64,000 nucleotides of DNA from the NCBI GenBank assembly GCA_902476265.1, contig CABSCP010000002.1, forward strand, positions 1 to 64,000, in the 5' to 3' direction. The position numbers and the translations under genes are program-made. Under the pieces are notes generated by a model that was given only the letters and a program-made list of their open reading frames with translations, searched no databases and was not told where the DNA came from. This DNA comes from an uncultured Lachnospiraceae bacterium (GTDB lineage: Bacteria > Bacillota > Clostridia > Lachnospirales > Lachnospiraceae). Positions within the stretch are counted from its first letter, which is position 1. Each line of letters opens with the position of its first letter. Positions 25,180 to 34,829 of the stretch are shown piece after piece.

Positions 25180-27000
25180 TTAAAAATGCAGTTTTTTATA
25201 CAGTTCCGCAAAAATATCCCGGCCTTTAAAGATGAACAGTCCGGCCAGAAAAATGAAGCTGATCCCGGCGCAGAGGACGGAAGGGTAAATGACGGTAACC
25301 AGTCCGGATGCCAGAAACAGGAGAGGGACCAGGCCGAAAATGCCGGCCAGAAGATAGTAGATCATATATTCCGGTACGGTCAGCTTTTGGATTCTGGCAA
25401 TGATGGGGAAGGAAATCAGGGCGCCCAGACAGAGGATGGGATAGACGAAGTCCACAGACCAGCCCTGCCATTCGGTAAAGCGGTCCCACACAAAACAGGC
25501 GGCGGAGGCGACAATCAGCTGCCAGATCCCGTTTTTGAGCAGATTGTGCCGCTTGAAAAAACCGATCGAAAAGGCGGCCCACATGCTCAGTGCGCCTCCG
25601 GCCACAAAGACAGCCCAGTACAGCCGCGGAGTCAGGATCACATTCAACATGACAGCGGCAGCGGTCGCCGCGATACATCCAAAGGAAAACCATTTATAAA
25701 ATAAAAGTCCCGGATACTGCGGCAGCTTCTGGGGAGGAAAACGATCCTCCAACAGCTTCGTCTCGATCCCAAAGCCTTTGAGAATGCGGAAAAAATTGCG
25801 TTCAATATTCGGTTCCTGAAATCCGGAGGAAAAACTGAGCATCAGATCATCCTGAAAAGAACATACCGTCAGCTGTATTTTTGAGGTGCTGATGAATGCG
25901 CCGAACCGCTGAATGTACGCGCCGTATTCTACAGGCATGGTAATGATGCCCAGATTGGAAAGAATGGCGGTCATCTCTTTTTGCGCGATCTGATTGGCCA
26001 GCTGCATCACCGGATTTTTCAGGGCCAGAGGAGCAAGGCGCAGGATAGGATTGCGTTCCAAAGCCATGAAAGCGCTCATATGTCTGCAGAGTTTTTCCGG
26101 TGTCAGTTCTTCCTTAAAATATTCTTTTACCGTCTCCAGAATATCCTTGAAATCATATTCTTTTCCTGTGAAATGATATCCCGGCTCAATCCAGCCAAAA
26201 AAGTTCAGCAGGGAAGAAGAGGAGAAAAATTTCCGCAAATTGACAGGCACCATCAGCACCACATCCCTGCGCTTCTGGCTTTGGCTCATCTCCTCATGGA
26301 TTGCACATAAAAATACGGCAGTGAGAAATACGGTGACGGATACGCCGTATTCTTTGGCTTTTCTGAGAAGGGCGCTGCCGGATACCAGCCCTTCCACAAT
26401 TTTGAGCTGTCCGTAGTCTGCCCTGGAACCCGTGATGCGGCAGGGCTTTCTTCCGGATGTCTTTTTTTCACCGCGGCCGGGTTTGGTATAATATTTGGAA
26501 AAGCTGTCATTCTCCATATCCTGAATGGTCACATCCTCCAGGGTCAGCGGGATGTCCGGGAGGGCTTCGGCGGCATGGGATAACAGAAGATAATTTTTGA
26601 TCAGCTCTTTTAAAAATTCGATGGCGCCTGTGCCGTCGGTGAGCGCGTGGTAAACTTCCAGATTGATCCGGTTTTTATAGTAGTTCACCTGAAAAAGCAG
26701 GCTTTTACGGTCCCGCACATAAAGATTTAAACAGGGAGGGTCCACCTCCTCTTTTACCACCGGCCGCAGGTCGCTTTTTTCCAGATAGAACCAGAAGAGT
26801 CCCTTTCGCATGACGGATAAAAAAACAGGATATTTTTCCAACGTCCGGTCCAGGGCCGTCTGCAAAAGGCCGCCGTCCACTGTTTCCTTTAACTCGCAGT
26901 AGAACCGGAAAACCCGGGTATCGCGTTGGTTGCTGGTGGCAGGAAAGATTTTTGCAGCATTATCCAGCCTGCGCCAATAAGCTCTTTTTCCTTCCGACAC
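25180..27000 (-). CDS. condensation/acyltransferase-like protein with DUF6320-type membrane C-terminus
   Basis: 606 aa with a GTG start at 27000, preceded by AAAGGAGG. Residues 1-420 resemble the BAHD/condensation/alcohol acetyltransferase superfamily: YWRRLDNAAKIFPATSNQRD at the N-terminus, the active-site-like YHALTDGTGAIEFL (HxxxDG), and LNFFGWIEPGYHF. The C-terminal third (about 430-600) has six hydrophobic segments (CIAATAAAVMLNVIL, YWAVFVAGGALSMWAAF, AGIFGLVPLLFLASGLVTVIY). This suggests an acyl transfer at the membrane. It is translated together with the esterase upstream, so both may act on the same lipid or ester. Confidence 0.7.
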   Translation of the reverse strand: MSEGKRAYWRRLDNAAKIFPATSNQRDTRVFRFYCELKETVDGGLLQTALDRTLEKYPVFLSVMRKGLFWFYLEKSDLRPVVKEEVDPPCLNLYVRDRKSLLFQVNYYKNRINLEVYHALTDGTGAIEFLKELIKNYLLLSHAAEALPDIPLTLEDVTIQDMENDSFSKYYTKPGRGEKKTSGRKPCRITGSRADYGQLKIVEGLVSGSALLRKAKEYGVSVTVFLTAVFLCAIHEEMSQSQKRRDVVLMVPVNLRKFFSSSSLLNFFGWIEPGYHFTGKEYDFKDILETVKEYFKEELTPEKLCRHMSAFMALERNPILRLAPLALKNPVMQLANQIAQKEMTAILSNLGIITMPVEYGAYIQRFGAFISTSKIQLTVCSFQDDLMLSFSSGFQEPNIERNFFRILKGFGIETKLLEDRFPPQKLPQYPGLLFYKWFSFGCIAATAAAVMLNVILTPRLYWAVFVAGGALSMWAAFSIGFFKRHNLLKNGIWQLIVASAACFVWDRFTEWQGWSVDFVYPILCLGALISFPIIARIQKLTVPEYMIYYLLAGIFGLVPLLFLASGLVTVIYPSVLCAGISFIFLAGLFIFKGRDIFAELYKKLHF

Positions 27001-27002
27001 GT

Positions 27003-27917
27003 TTATTCCTCCTTTAGAAACTGGTTGATGAGATCGAAACTTTCCTGCACATGATAGTATTTAATGCCCAGCGCGAAAAAGCCGTGGAGCGCATCCTTTA
27101 TCCTGTGGATTTCCACTTTATTTCCGGCTTCCGCCAGACGCCTGCCGTATTCCTCTCCTTCATCCCGAAGCGGATCATATTCCGCGGTGATGATCAGGGT
27201 GGAGGGCTGTCCGGACAAATCCTCAGCCAGCAAGGGAGCAAAATAGGGATTCTGCAGGTCGCGGTCATCCCTTTTATACAGGTTTAAATACTGGCACAGT
27301 TTTACGGAAGTGAGCAAAAAGTCGGTGCCGTTTTCCCGTACGGAAGGGAAAGGGGAGTTTTCGGTATAATCATTATAGAGAGCCGGATAAATGAGAATCT
27401 GCCGTGTGGGAAGAAATTCTCCTTTTTCCCGGGCCATCAAAGACAGGGCCGCCGCCAGATTGCCGCCTGCGCTGTCGCCGATGAGGGTGATGTTTTCCGG
27501 CGGCACCTGCAGAAGCGAGCGGTCCGTATAGACGGCTTTTGCAGCGGCATAGCAGTCCATCAGGGCTGTGGGAAACCGGTCCTCCGGCGCCAGTCTGTAT
27601 TCCACGGAGACAACGGTATGGGCGCAAGCTTTAGCAAGCGCGCTGCAAACGCGGTCGTAGGTGTCCACGCTCTCTGTGGTCCAGCCTCCTCCGTGCAGGA
27701 AAAGGAGAGCGCTGTCGGTATTCTGCCCTTCCGGCGCCGGATAAATGCGCACGGGGACTTCATGGGAACCGTTGTAAATCTTCACATCCATTTTTTTATA
27801 AAAAATTTTCAGGGGGTCAAGGGTTTTTAAGTTGGCCAGCCTGCGGGAAGCCTCCACCTCGATATCGCCATAGGACAGGGCCTTGAGCACAGCCCGCATC
27901 GCTTTGTTAATTGCCAT
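27003..27917 (-). CDS. alpha/beta hydrolase (HSL-type esterase)
   Basis: 304 aa; ATG at 27917 is chosen because GGAG lies nine bases upstream. The oxyanion motif HGGGW, nucleophile GDSAGGN, acid Asp in EYDPLRDEG and His in DALHGFF define the hormone-sensitive-lipase type. There is no signal peptide, so it hydrolyses small acyl esters in the cytosol. Its stop codon lies 3 bases before the start of the acyltransferase gene downstream; the two form an operon. Confidence 0.9.
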   Translation of the reverse strand: MAINKAMRAVLKALSYGDIEVEASRRLANLKTLDPLKIFYKKMDVKIYNGSHEVPVRIYPAPEGQNTDSALLFLHGGGWTTESVDTYDRVCSALAKACAHTVVSVEYRLAPEDRFPTALMDCYAAAKAVYTDRSLLQVPPENITLIGDSAGGNLAAALSLMAREKGEFLPTRQILIYPALYNDYTENSPFPSVRENGTDFLLTSVKLCQYLNLYKRDDRDLQNPYFAPLLAEDLSGQPSTLIITAEYDPLRDEGEEYGRRLAEAGNKVEIHRIKDALHGFFALGIKYYHVQESFDLINQFLKEE

Positions 27918-27993
27918 AAATGATCTCCGTTTTTCCTGTTGCCACAATTGTTTCTTTCATTGTACTCTTTTCTTTGCCGGATTACAATCAGTC

Positions 27994-28043
27994 GCCGCCG
28001 ACTTTCCCGCCGGCCGCCCCCGCCCAGCGGGAAAGCCGGCGGC
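27994..28043. repeat. long GC-rich hairpin in the divergent intergenic region
   Basis: 17-base arms at 27994-28010 and 28027-28043 match at 16 positions around a C-rich loop. There is no T tract. It lies between the divergent esterase and CmpB-like genes and could affect either 5' leader or be a chromosomal repeat. Confidence 0.45.
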
Positions 28044-28055
28044 AGAGAATGAGAA

Positions 28056-28084
28056 CTGACAAATATCAAAATTTGTGATACACT
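28056..28084 (+). promoter_or_regulatory. promoter of the CmpB-like gene
   Basis: CTGACA (28056-28061), 17-base spacer, TACACT (28079-28084), about 29 bases before the start codon. Confidence 0.5.
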
Positions 28085-28112
28085 ACTAAAAAAGGCAGCG
28101 AAGGAAAAAGCG

Positions 28113-29420
28113 ATGGAGTATACTTATCTGGAATTACTGGTCTATCTTTTTATTTATGGTTTTTTGGGCTGGGCAGCGGAAGTCGGCGTCATGGCGGTGA
28201 GAAAAAGGCGTTTCTGCAACCGGGGATTTTTTAATCTGCCCCTGTGCCCGGAATATGGGGTGATGGCGGACATTTTAATCATCGTGCTACCGACTTTAGG
28301 CGAGCATTATGTGCTGCAGTTTCTGACTTCCCTGACGGTGGTTTCCGTGGTGGAATATCTGTCCGGAGGACTGGCGAAGCGGATCTGGCGCAAGAAGCTG
28401 TGGGGATATGAAAAACGTACCCTGTTCGGCGGGGAAAAAAGGAGCATCCTGATCGCGGCCGCAAAGGCGGCGGCCGTGATGACGGTGGTTCTTCTCGTGC
28501 ATCCGGTCTTTTTTGTGGCGGTGAGCCTGCTTCCCGGGATTGCGCTTAAGATTGTGTGTATCCTTTTGACCGTGATGCTGGCAGCGGACTTTTTTTCCAT
28601 TCTTTATGCGGTCCACAAAAGTAAGGATCTGGAAGAACTGGAGGAAACGGAAAAGAAGCTGGAAGAGGAAAAGCGGGCCAGACAGAGCAGGCTGGGCGGG
28701 AAGATTTATCATGCCATCTGGAAGCGTCTGAACAGGGCCTATCCGGACATGGAGCACATGGAAGAAGGGGAGAGCAGCGGATATGTGTTTGCCAAAGGAG
28801 TCTGTCTGGATAAGCTGATCTGGGTGTTCATCATCTGCGCCTTTTTGGGGGATCTCATTGAAACGCTGTTCTGCCGGGTGACGGGAGGCGTGTGGATGAG
28901 CCGTTCCAGTGTGATTTACGGCTGGTTTTCCATCGTATGGGGGATCGGAGCGGTGCTTTTGACCGTGGTTCTCCAGAGGCTTGCGGGAAAGGACGACCGG
29001 TATGTGTTTCTGGCCGGCGCCGTTCTGGGGGGCGTCTATGAATATATGTGCAGTGTGTTTACGGAGGTCTTTTTGGGCACCACTTTCTGGGATTACAGCT
29101 GGATGCCTTTTAATATCGGCGGCAGGACGAACCTTTTGTACTGTATTTTCTGGGGGCTTCTGTCCGTGGTATGGGTGAAAATCTGTTATCCGGCCATCAG
29201 CGGGTGGATCGAAAAGCTGCCGCCTCTTGGGGCAAAAATCGCCACCTGGGGAATCATTGTGCTGATGACCTGCGACGCGCTTCTTTCCGGGGTGGTGATG
29301 CTTCGATATGTGGACCGGAAAGCGGGTGCACCTGCGGACAACGGGATCGAAACTTTTCTGGATGTCCATTATCCGGATCAGATGGTGGAAAAAGTATGGC
29401 CGAATATGAAGATTCAGTAA
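28113..29420 (+). CDS. putative ABC-transporter-type membrane protein (CmpB / PF06541-like)
   Basis: 435 aa with about ten hydrophobic segments. The protein contains two similar halves: FIYGFLGWAAEVGVMAVRKRRFCNRGFFNLPLCPEYGV in the first, and FIICAFLGDLIETLFCRVTGGVWMSRSSVIYGWFSIVWG in the second. The W-E/GxxxNRGFxxxP signature identifies the CmpB-like family common in Clostridia. A charged helix (LEELEETEKKLEEEKRARQ) joins the halves. It is annotated as an ABC permease in databases, but there is no ATPase gene here, and its transport role is unproven. Confidence 0.8.
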   Translation: MEYTYLELLVYLFIYGFLGWAAEVGVMAVRKRRFCNRGFFNLPLCPEYGVMADILIIVLPTLGEHYVLQFLTSLTVVSVVEYLSGGLAKRIWRKKLWGYEKRTLFGGEKRSILIAAAKAAAVMTVVLLVHPVFFVAVSLLPGIALKIVCILLTVMLAADFFSILYAVHKSKDLEELEETEKKLEEEKRARQSRLGGKIYHAIWKRLNRAYPDMEHMEEGESSGYVFAKGVCLDKLIWVFIICAFLGDLIETLFCRVTGGVWMSRSSVIYGWFSIVWGIGAVLLTVVLQRLAGKDDRYVFLAGAVLGGVYEYMCSVFTEVFLGTTFWDYSWMPFNIGGRTNLLYCIFWGLLSVVWVKICYPAISGWIEKLPPLGAKIATWGIIVLMTCDALLSGVVMLRYVDRKAGAPADNGIETFLDVHYPDQMVEKVWPNMKIQ

Positions 29421-29439
29421 AAGGAGTTTGAAAACGATC

Positions 29440-30813
29440 ATGGATTTATTTGATTATATGCGGGAAACCAATAAAGAGAAGGAATCCCCCCTGGCAGCGC
29501 GCCTGCGGCCCAGAACGCTGGAAGAGGTTGTGGGGCAGCAGCACATCATCGGAAAGGATAAACTCTTATACCGGGCGATCAAGGCGGACAAGCTTTCTTC
29601 CATCATTTTTTACGGTCCTCCCGGAACGGGAAAAACAACGCTGGCAAAGGTCATTGCCAACACCACCAGCGCGGAATTTACCCAGATCAATGCTACAGTG
29701 GCGGGCAAGAAGGATATGGAAGAGGTCATCGCAAAGGCGAAAGACAGCCAGGGAATGTACGGGAAAAAGACAATTCTTTTCATCGACGAGATCCATCGTT
29801 TTAACAAGGGGCAGCAGGACTATCTGCTTCCGTTTGTGGAGGACGGCACCATCATCCTGATCGGCGCCACCACGGAAAATCCTTATTTTGAGGTGAACGG
29901 GGCGCTGATTTCCCGGTCCATCATTTTCGAATTAAAGCCCTTGTCTAAAGAGGACATCCGGGAACTGATCCGCCGGGCGGTCTATGACAAAGAGCGGGGG
30001 ATGGGCGCTTATAACGCACTGATTGAGGAGGATGCCCTGGAATTTCTCTCCGATATTGCGGGAGGGGATGCCAGACATGCCTTAAACGCGGTGGAGCTGG
30101 GGATCATGACCACACAGAGGAGCGCGGACGGTAAAATCCATATCACGCTGGAGGTTGCCCAGGAGTGTATCCAGAAGCGGGTGGTGAAATATGACAAGAC
30201 CGGCGACAACCATTATGATACTGTTTCCGCCTTCATCAAAAGTATGCGCGGTTCCGACCCGGATGCGGCGGTCTATTATCTGGCGAAAATGCTGTATGCG
30301 GGGGAAAGCGTGACTTTTATCGCCAGAAGAATCATGATCTGCGCTTCGGAAGATGTGGGGAACGCGGATCCCCAGGCGCTGCAGGTGGCGGTTTCCGCCG
30401 CCCTGGCGGTGGAGCGCATCGGGATGCCGGAGGCACAGATTATTCTGGCGCATGCGGTTTCCTACGTAGCCTGCGCCCCGAAGAGCAACGCTGCGGTCTG
30501 CGCCATTGAGGAAGCCATGAAAACAGTGGCGGCGACGGGAAATCTGCCGGTTCCGTCCCATTTACAGGATGCACATTACAAAGGAGCGGCGAAGTTGGGA
30601 CACGGTCTGGATTATAAATATGCCCACAATTATCCGAATCATTATGTGGAACAGCAATATCTGCCCTATGAGCTGTCCGGAAAAGAATTTTACCGGCCTT
30701 CCGGAAACGGCTATGAGGCAAAAATAAGGGAGCATATGAAGCGGATTCGGAAAGAAGCCGGCGAAAACGGCGGGAAAGAGGAAGAAGGCCGGGTGATACC
30801 GGAACGTAGGTGA
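29440..30813 (+). CDS. rarA: replication-associated recombination protein A (RarA/MgsA) AAA+ ATPase
   Basis: 457 aa from ATG 29440. Walker A GPPGTGKTTLAK (about 58-69), Walker B ILFIDEIHRFNKGQQD, sensor 1 ATTENP, and the C-terminal domain FIKSMRGSDPDAAVYYLAKML and HYKGAAKLGHGLDYKYAHNY. It is a clamp-loader-like helicase-type ATPase that acts at stalled replication forks. The ATG is 13 bases after GGAG; a TTG at 29428 is too close to it. Confidence 0.95.
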   Translation: MDLFDYMRETNKEKESPLAARLRPRTLEEVVGQQHIIGKDKLLYRAIKADKLSSIIFYGPPGTGKTTLAKVIANTTSAEFTQINATVAGKKDMEEVIAKAKDSQGMYGKKTILFIDEIHRFNKGQQDYLLPFVEDGTIILIGATTENPYFEVNGALISRSIIFELKPLSKEDIRELIRRAVYDKERGMGAYNALIEEDALEFLSDIAGGDARHALNAVELGIMTTQRSADGKIHITLEVAQECIQKRVVKYDKTGDNHYDTVSAFIKSMRGSDPDAAVYYLAKMLYAGESVTFIARRIMICASEDVGNADPQALQVAVSAALAVERIGMPEAQIILAHAVSYVACAPKSNAAVCAIEEAMKTVAATGNLPVPSHLQDAHYKGAAKLGHGLDYKYAHNYPNHYVEQQYLPYELSGKEFYRPSGNGYEAKIREHMKRIRKEAGENGGKEEEGRVIPERR

Positions 30814-30821
30814 AATCAGCT

Positions 30822-32132
30822 ATGGGAAAAATACCGAAGAGAGTGATGATCATTTCCTTTGATGCGGTGGGGGAGCGGGATCTGGCATTTATGCGGACCC
30901 TTCCCCATTTTGCCGCATTTTTCGAGCAGGCGGCGCTGTGTCCGAAAGTGGACAGCGTTTATCCGTCCATCACCTATCCGGCTCACACTTCCATCGTGAC
31001 GGGCCGGATGCCGAAAAATCACGGGATCATCAATAACACGAAGCTGCAGCCGGGAAGGGAACGGGCCGACTGGGTGTATCAGCGCAAATATATCCGGGGA
31101 ACCACCCTCTATGACGAAGCCCGGAAAAAAGGCTTTCGCACCGCGGCCCTTTTGTGGCCTGTGGTGGGCAGGAGCAAAATCGATTATTATGTGCCGGAGG
31201 TGATGGTCACCAGACGCTGGCAGACCCAGATTCTGGTGAATGCCATAAACGGACCGGTGGGATATCAGCTGGATTTAAACCGCCGTTTCGGTCATCTGCG
31301 GGACGGAATCCGGCAGCCTGCCCTGGATAACTTTATCCAGGCATCGGCGCTGTATACCATCCGTAAATACAACCCGGATCTGTTCCTTTTGCACCTGACG
31401 GACGTGGATACGAACCGGCACATTTATGGTGTGGATCATCCGAAGGTGAAGGAAGCGCTGCGCCGGCATGACGCCCGGCTGGGAGAGATTATGACTGCAC
31501 TGTCGGAAACAGGCAATATGGACGACACGAGTGTTATAATCCTAGGGGATCACTATCAGAAAGATGTGGATAAAATTTCCTTTTTGAATCATGCCCTGTG
31601 GAAAGAAGGACTTCTCACCATAAAGGACGGAAAGCTGAAAGACTGGCAGGCCATCGCCAAGACCTGTGACGGCAGCTGTTATCTTTATTTAAAGGATGGA
31701 AAAAAAGCATCTCCGGCTTTGCAGAAAAAAGTGCGGGAACTGATGGAACGCCTGCTTTCGGAAGATAACGCCGGGATCGGACGGATTTTTTCTGCCGGGG
31801 AAGCGGCGGACAGGGGGGCGGACCCTTCCTGTTTTCTCATGCTGGAAGCCAAAAAGGGCTGGTATTTTCTGGATGGCTGGGAAGAGCCTTTTCAGACCGT
31901 GAAAGAGGAAAAAGGGCAGAAGATGCGGGGCAACCACGGTTATCTGCCGGAGGAAGAAGGGTATCAGACCTTTTTTGCGGCGAAAGGCTGCGGAATCCGC
32001 CCGGGCCCGGTGAACCGCCGGATCGCGCTGTGGGATGAAGGGGTCACCCTGGCGGCTCTGATGGGGCTGGATCTGGGAGAAACTGACGGAAGTGTCATAA
32101 ATGAAATATTAGAGGACGGCGCTGCGGTTTAA
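30822..32132 (+). CDS. alkaline phosphatase-superfamily protein (nucleotide pyrophosphatase/phosphodiesterase type)
   Basis: 436 aa from ATG 30822, with TAGGTG upstream; a GTG at 30810 is also possible. Metal and nucleophile motifs of ENPP-type enzymes are visible: ISFDAVGERD (metal Asp), YPAHTSIVTGRMP (Thr nucleophile), HLTDVDTNRHIYG (metal Asp and His), ILGDHYQ (metal Asp-His) and RGNHGYLP (metal His). There is no signal peptide, so it would act on cytosolic phosphodiesters or on cell-surface glycerol-phosphate lipids only if exported otherwise. Its stop overlaps that of the convergent next gene by 4 bases. Confidence 0.85.
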   Translation: MGKIPKRVMIISFDAVGERDLAFMRTLPHFAAFFEQAALCPKVDSVYPSITYPAHTSIVTGRMPKNHGIINNTKLQPGRERADWVYQRKYIRGTTLYDEARKKGFRTAALLWPVVGRSKIDYYVPEVMVTRRWQTQILVNAINGPVGYQLDLNRRFGHLRDGIRQPALDNFIQASALYTIRKYNPDLFLLHLTDVDTNRHIYGVDHPKVKEALRRHDARLGEIMTALSETGNMDDTSVIILGDHYQKDVDKISFLNHALWKEGLLTIKDGKLKDWQAIAKTCDGSCYLYLKDGKKASPALQKKVRELMERLLSEDNAGIGRIFSAGEAADRGADPSCFLMLEAKKGWYFLDGWEEPFQTVKEEKGQKMRGNHGYLPEEEGYQTFFAAKGCGIRPGPVNRRIALWDEGVTLAALMGLDLGETDGSVINEILEDGAAV

Positions 32133-32644
32133 AACAGCGCCGTTGTCAGATACTGATAAATTTCTTTATTCCGTTTCTGCCAGTTTTCACAGATGGAAAT
32201 GGCAAGCTCTTCGGTAGGGACGGTCAGGTGGATGGAAACCAGATTCACGTCTTTGTCCACCGCGTTTAATTCCGTTTCAAACTCCCCGTTCACGGCTTTA
32301 TAGTAGTTGCTCTGGATGGAGGATTCATTGCGCATTTCCAGTTCATTCTTTTTCAGGTACTCGCTGATGTCATCTTTGATGGCATCGCTGATCCTGTTCT
32401 CAAAGTAGGAAAGGGTATCCCTTCCTTCTTCCGTGATCTGCAGGTGGGTGCGGTTCACCAGTGTTTTGGCGCTGACCAGGCCGGATTCAATCAACTCATT
32501 AAACACCTGCTGCAACGTCAGAAAATTCGTGTATTCTTTTTCCAATACGAGATCGCTGATCTGAGCTTTGGTGAGCGGAAAGGAAACCTTGTCCAGCAGA
32601 TAGAGCACGATCAGCTTATAGAGTGTCAGTGGTTCCTGATTCAT
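32129..32644 (-). CDS. DUF4364 family protein (winged-helix-like)
   Basis: 171 aa. N-terminal winged-helix pattern (LYKLIVLYLLDKVSFPLTKAQISDLVLE, FNELIESGLV, LQITEEGRDTLSYF), then a domain ending in VSIHLTVPTEELAISICENW. This matches DUF4364 over its full length. A regulatory role is likely from the fold but no target is known. It overlaps the radical-SAM gene upstream by 29 bases. Confidence 0.8.
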   Translation of the reverse strand: MNQEPLTLYKLIVLYLLDKVSFPLTKAQISDLVLEKEYTNFLTLQQVFNELIESGLVSAKTLVNRTHLQITEEGRDTLSYFENRISDAIKDDISEYLKKNELEMRNESSIQSNYYKAVNGEFETELNAVDKDVNLVSIHLTVPTEELAISICENWQKRNKEIYQYLTTALF

Positions 32645-33614
32645 AGTGACTTCCTTGTCTGATGCCCTTTTGTTTCATACAGGCGTGTATGCCGTTGAGG
32701 ACATCCCTTTTATGAAGGCTCCACAGGGGAGCGATTAACAGCTGCCGGGGGCCGTCTCCGGTGACCCGGTGGATGCAGATGTCGGGAGAAAGGACGGCGA
32801 TGCAGTCCGTGACCAGATCCAGGTAGGCTTCCCGGGAAAGGGCGCATACCTGCCCGGAGGAATACAGCGCCGCAAGAGGCGTGCCTTTTAAAATGTGGAG
32901 CAGCTGGAGCTTGACGCCAAAAGGATTTAACCGGTTTAAACGGTTCATCGTGGCCAGCACATCGTCCCGGGTTTCACCGGGCAGTCCCAGAATGGTGTGG
33001 ACGATCACGGGCAGACCGTGTTTTTGCAGGGTGTCCATGGCCTGTTCAAAGACTGCAGTGGGATACCCTCTTCGGATCAGCGCCGCCGTCCGGTCATGAA
33101 TGGTCTGCAGTCCCAGTTCGATCCAGATGAATTTGTCCGGAAACTGTTCTTTCAGCGCATCCAGTCCGGTCAGAATCGGCTCTGCAAGGCAGTCCGGACG
33201 GGTGGCCACGGAAATTCCCGCCGTTTCCGGATCGCCCAGGGCTTCTCCGAAAAGACGGCACAGTCTGTCCGGATCGCCGTAGGTGTTGGTATAGGACTGG
33301 AAATAAGCGATCAGGCCCGGCGCGTCGGGATCGGGCTGCCATTTTGCACCCAAAAGCTTCTTCCCTTCTTCCAGCTGAGCCCGGACGGAAGGCATGGCCG
33401 GCGCGGCAAAATCCCCGCTGCCGCCTTCGGAACAGAAAATGCAGCCTCCATAGCCCACAGTCCCGTCCCGGTTGGGGCAGGTGCAGCCGGCGTTTAGCGC
33501 AACTTTGTACAGCTTTCTTCCACAGGTGTTTTTGCACCAGGCGTCCAGGGAATAATAGGGCTTCCCGTACCAGTCCCGGCCCGGGGAGACACCGCCTTTT
33601 TTTGCCACAGTCAT
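32616..33614 (-). CDS. TIGR01212-family radical SAM protein (YhcC-like)
   Basis: 332 aa. The cysteine run CTCPNRDGTVGYGGCIFC carries the [4Fe-4S] cluster ligands in the extended spacing of this family, followed by GLQTIHDRTAALIRRGY and VIVHTILGLPGETRDDV, which are typical radical SAM barrel motifs. The substrate is unknown. It starts one base from the end of the malic enzyme gene and belongs to the same minus-strand cluster. Confidence 0.9.
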   Translation of the reverse strand: MTVAKKGGVSPGRDWYGKPYYSLDAWCKNTCGRKLYKVALNAGCTCPNRDGTVGYGGCIFCSEGGSGDFAAPAMPSVRAQLEEGKKLLGAKWQPDPDAPGLIAYFQSYTNTYGDPDRLCRLFGEALGDPETAGISVATRPDCLAEPILTGLDALKEQFPDKFIWIELGLQTIHDRTAALIRRGYPTAVFEQAMDTLQKHGLPVIVHTILGLPGETRDDVLATMNRLNRLNPFGVKLQLLHILKGTPLAALYSSGQVCALSREAYLDLVTDCIAVLSPDICIHRVTGDGPRQLLIAPLWSLHKRDVLNGIHACMKQKGIRQGSHYESGTTDTL

Positions 33615-34765
33615 CAGCGGATATGGCTTTTTACAGCCTGCGCCACCACATCTGCCACCCGGGGGTCAAAGGCTTCGGGCATGATATGATCCTCATTCAA
33701 GTCTTCTTCGGACACAAGGCCGGCGATGGCTGCCGCCGCTGCCAGTTTCATTTCTTCCGTGATCCGGCGGGCATGTCCTTCCAAGGCGCCTTTAAAGATG
33801 CCGGGGAAGGCAACCACATTGTTGACCTGATTGGGGAAATCGCTGCGGCCGGTACCCACCACCCGCGCGCCGGCCGCTTTTGCCAGATCGGGCATGATTT
33901 CCGGTACCGGATTGGCCATGGCAAAGAGAATGGCGTCACGGTTCATGGAAGATACCATTTCCCGGGTGACGATGCCGGGAGCGGAAACACCGACAAAGAT
34001 GTCGGCGCCCTTCATCGCATCGGCAAGGGTGCCTTTTTTATGTGACAGATTTGTCAGTTTCACCATTTTCTCCTGCATCCAGTTCAGAGAAGGATCGCCT
34101 TCACAGAGGATGCCGGCTTTGTCGCACATGGTGATATCGGAGAAACCGCAGGTCAAAAGCAGCCGGGTGATGGCCACACCGGCGCTGCCGGCCCCGTTTA
34201 CCACAACGGAGCAGTCCTCCTTTTTCTTTCCCACCACTTTCAGGGCATTGATGATGCCTGCCAGTACCACAATGGCGGTGCCGTGCTGATCGTCGTGAAA
34301 GACCGGGATGGAAAGGGTTTCCTTCAGCCGCTCTTCGATTTCAAAACAGCGGGGGGCGCTGATGTCCTCCAGATTGATGCCGCCAAATCCCGGTGCGATC
34401 CAGGTGACGGCCCGGATGATTTCTTCCGTATCCTGAGTGTCAAGGCAGATGGGTACCGCGTTGATACCGCCGAATTCTTTAAATAAAACAGCCTTTCCTT
34501 CCATGACGGGCATGGCGGCTTCCGGGCCGATGTTTCCCAGCCCCAGCACTGCGGAACCGTCGGAAACCACGGCCACAGTGTTGGCTTTCATGGTGTATTT
34601 GTAAGCCTGTGATTTATCGCCGGCAATCACTTTGCAGGGCTCCGCCACCCCCGGCGTGTATGCCAGGGCCAGATCTTCCCGGGTTTTTACGGGAATTTTG
34701 GAAACCGTCTCCAGTTTTCCGGTGAGCTGCTCATGAAGGGCCAGCGCTTTTTCCTGAGTTGTCAT
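33614..34765 (-). CDS. NAD(P)-dependent malic enzyme
   Basis: 383 aa from ATG 34765, which starts the conserved MTTQEKALALHEQLTGK; a longer frame exists but lacks a good start. Motifs: LAYTPGVAEPCK, VVSDGSAVLGLGNIGPEAAMPVMEGKA-like nucleotide/substrate region, FHDDQHGTAIVVLAG (metal site) and VNGAGSAGVAITRLLL (Rossmann). It decarboxylates L-malate to pyruvate with NAD(P)H formation. The short clade without the C-terminal phosphotransacetylase domain is common in Firmicutes. Confidence 0.95.
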   Translation of the reverse strand: MTTQEKALALHEQLTGKLETVSKIPVKTREDLALAYTPGVAEPCKVIAGDKSQAYKYTMKANTVAVVSDGSAVLGLGNIGPEAAMPVMEGKAVLFKEFGGINAVPICLDTQDTEEIIRAVTWIAPGFGGINLEDISAPRCFEIEERLKETLSIPVFHDDQHGTAIVVLAGIINALKVVGKKKEDCSVVVNGAGSAGVAITRLLLTCGFSDITMCDKAGILCEGDPSLNWMQEKMVKLTNLSHKKGTLADAMKGADIFVGVSAPGIVTREMVSSMNRDAILFAMANPVPEIMPDLAKAAGARVVGTGRSDFPNQVNNVVAFPGIFKGALEGHARRITEEMKLAAAAAIAGLVSEEDLNEDHIMPEAFDPRVADVVAQAVKSHIR

Positions 34766-34804
34766 GAAATTCGCCTGCTTTCTTTTAATATGGAATGTTT
34801 TTGG

Positions 34805-34829
34805 GTTCCGGTCAGAGTTTAGCCGGAAC
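34805..34829. promoter_or_regulatory. inverted repeat upstream of the malic enzyme gene
   Basis: GTTCCGG (34805-34811) and CCGGAAC (34823-34829) form an interrupted palindrome about 40 bases upstream of the malic enzyme start. It may be an operator for that gene. Confidence 0.3.

Noticed and set aside
28296..29441. 381-aa minus-strand open frame opposite the CmpB-like gene
   Set aside because: The plus strand encodes the recognisable membrane protein; the minus frame is rich in His/Arg/Pro as expected for a shadow.
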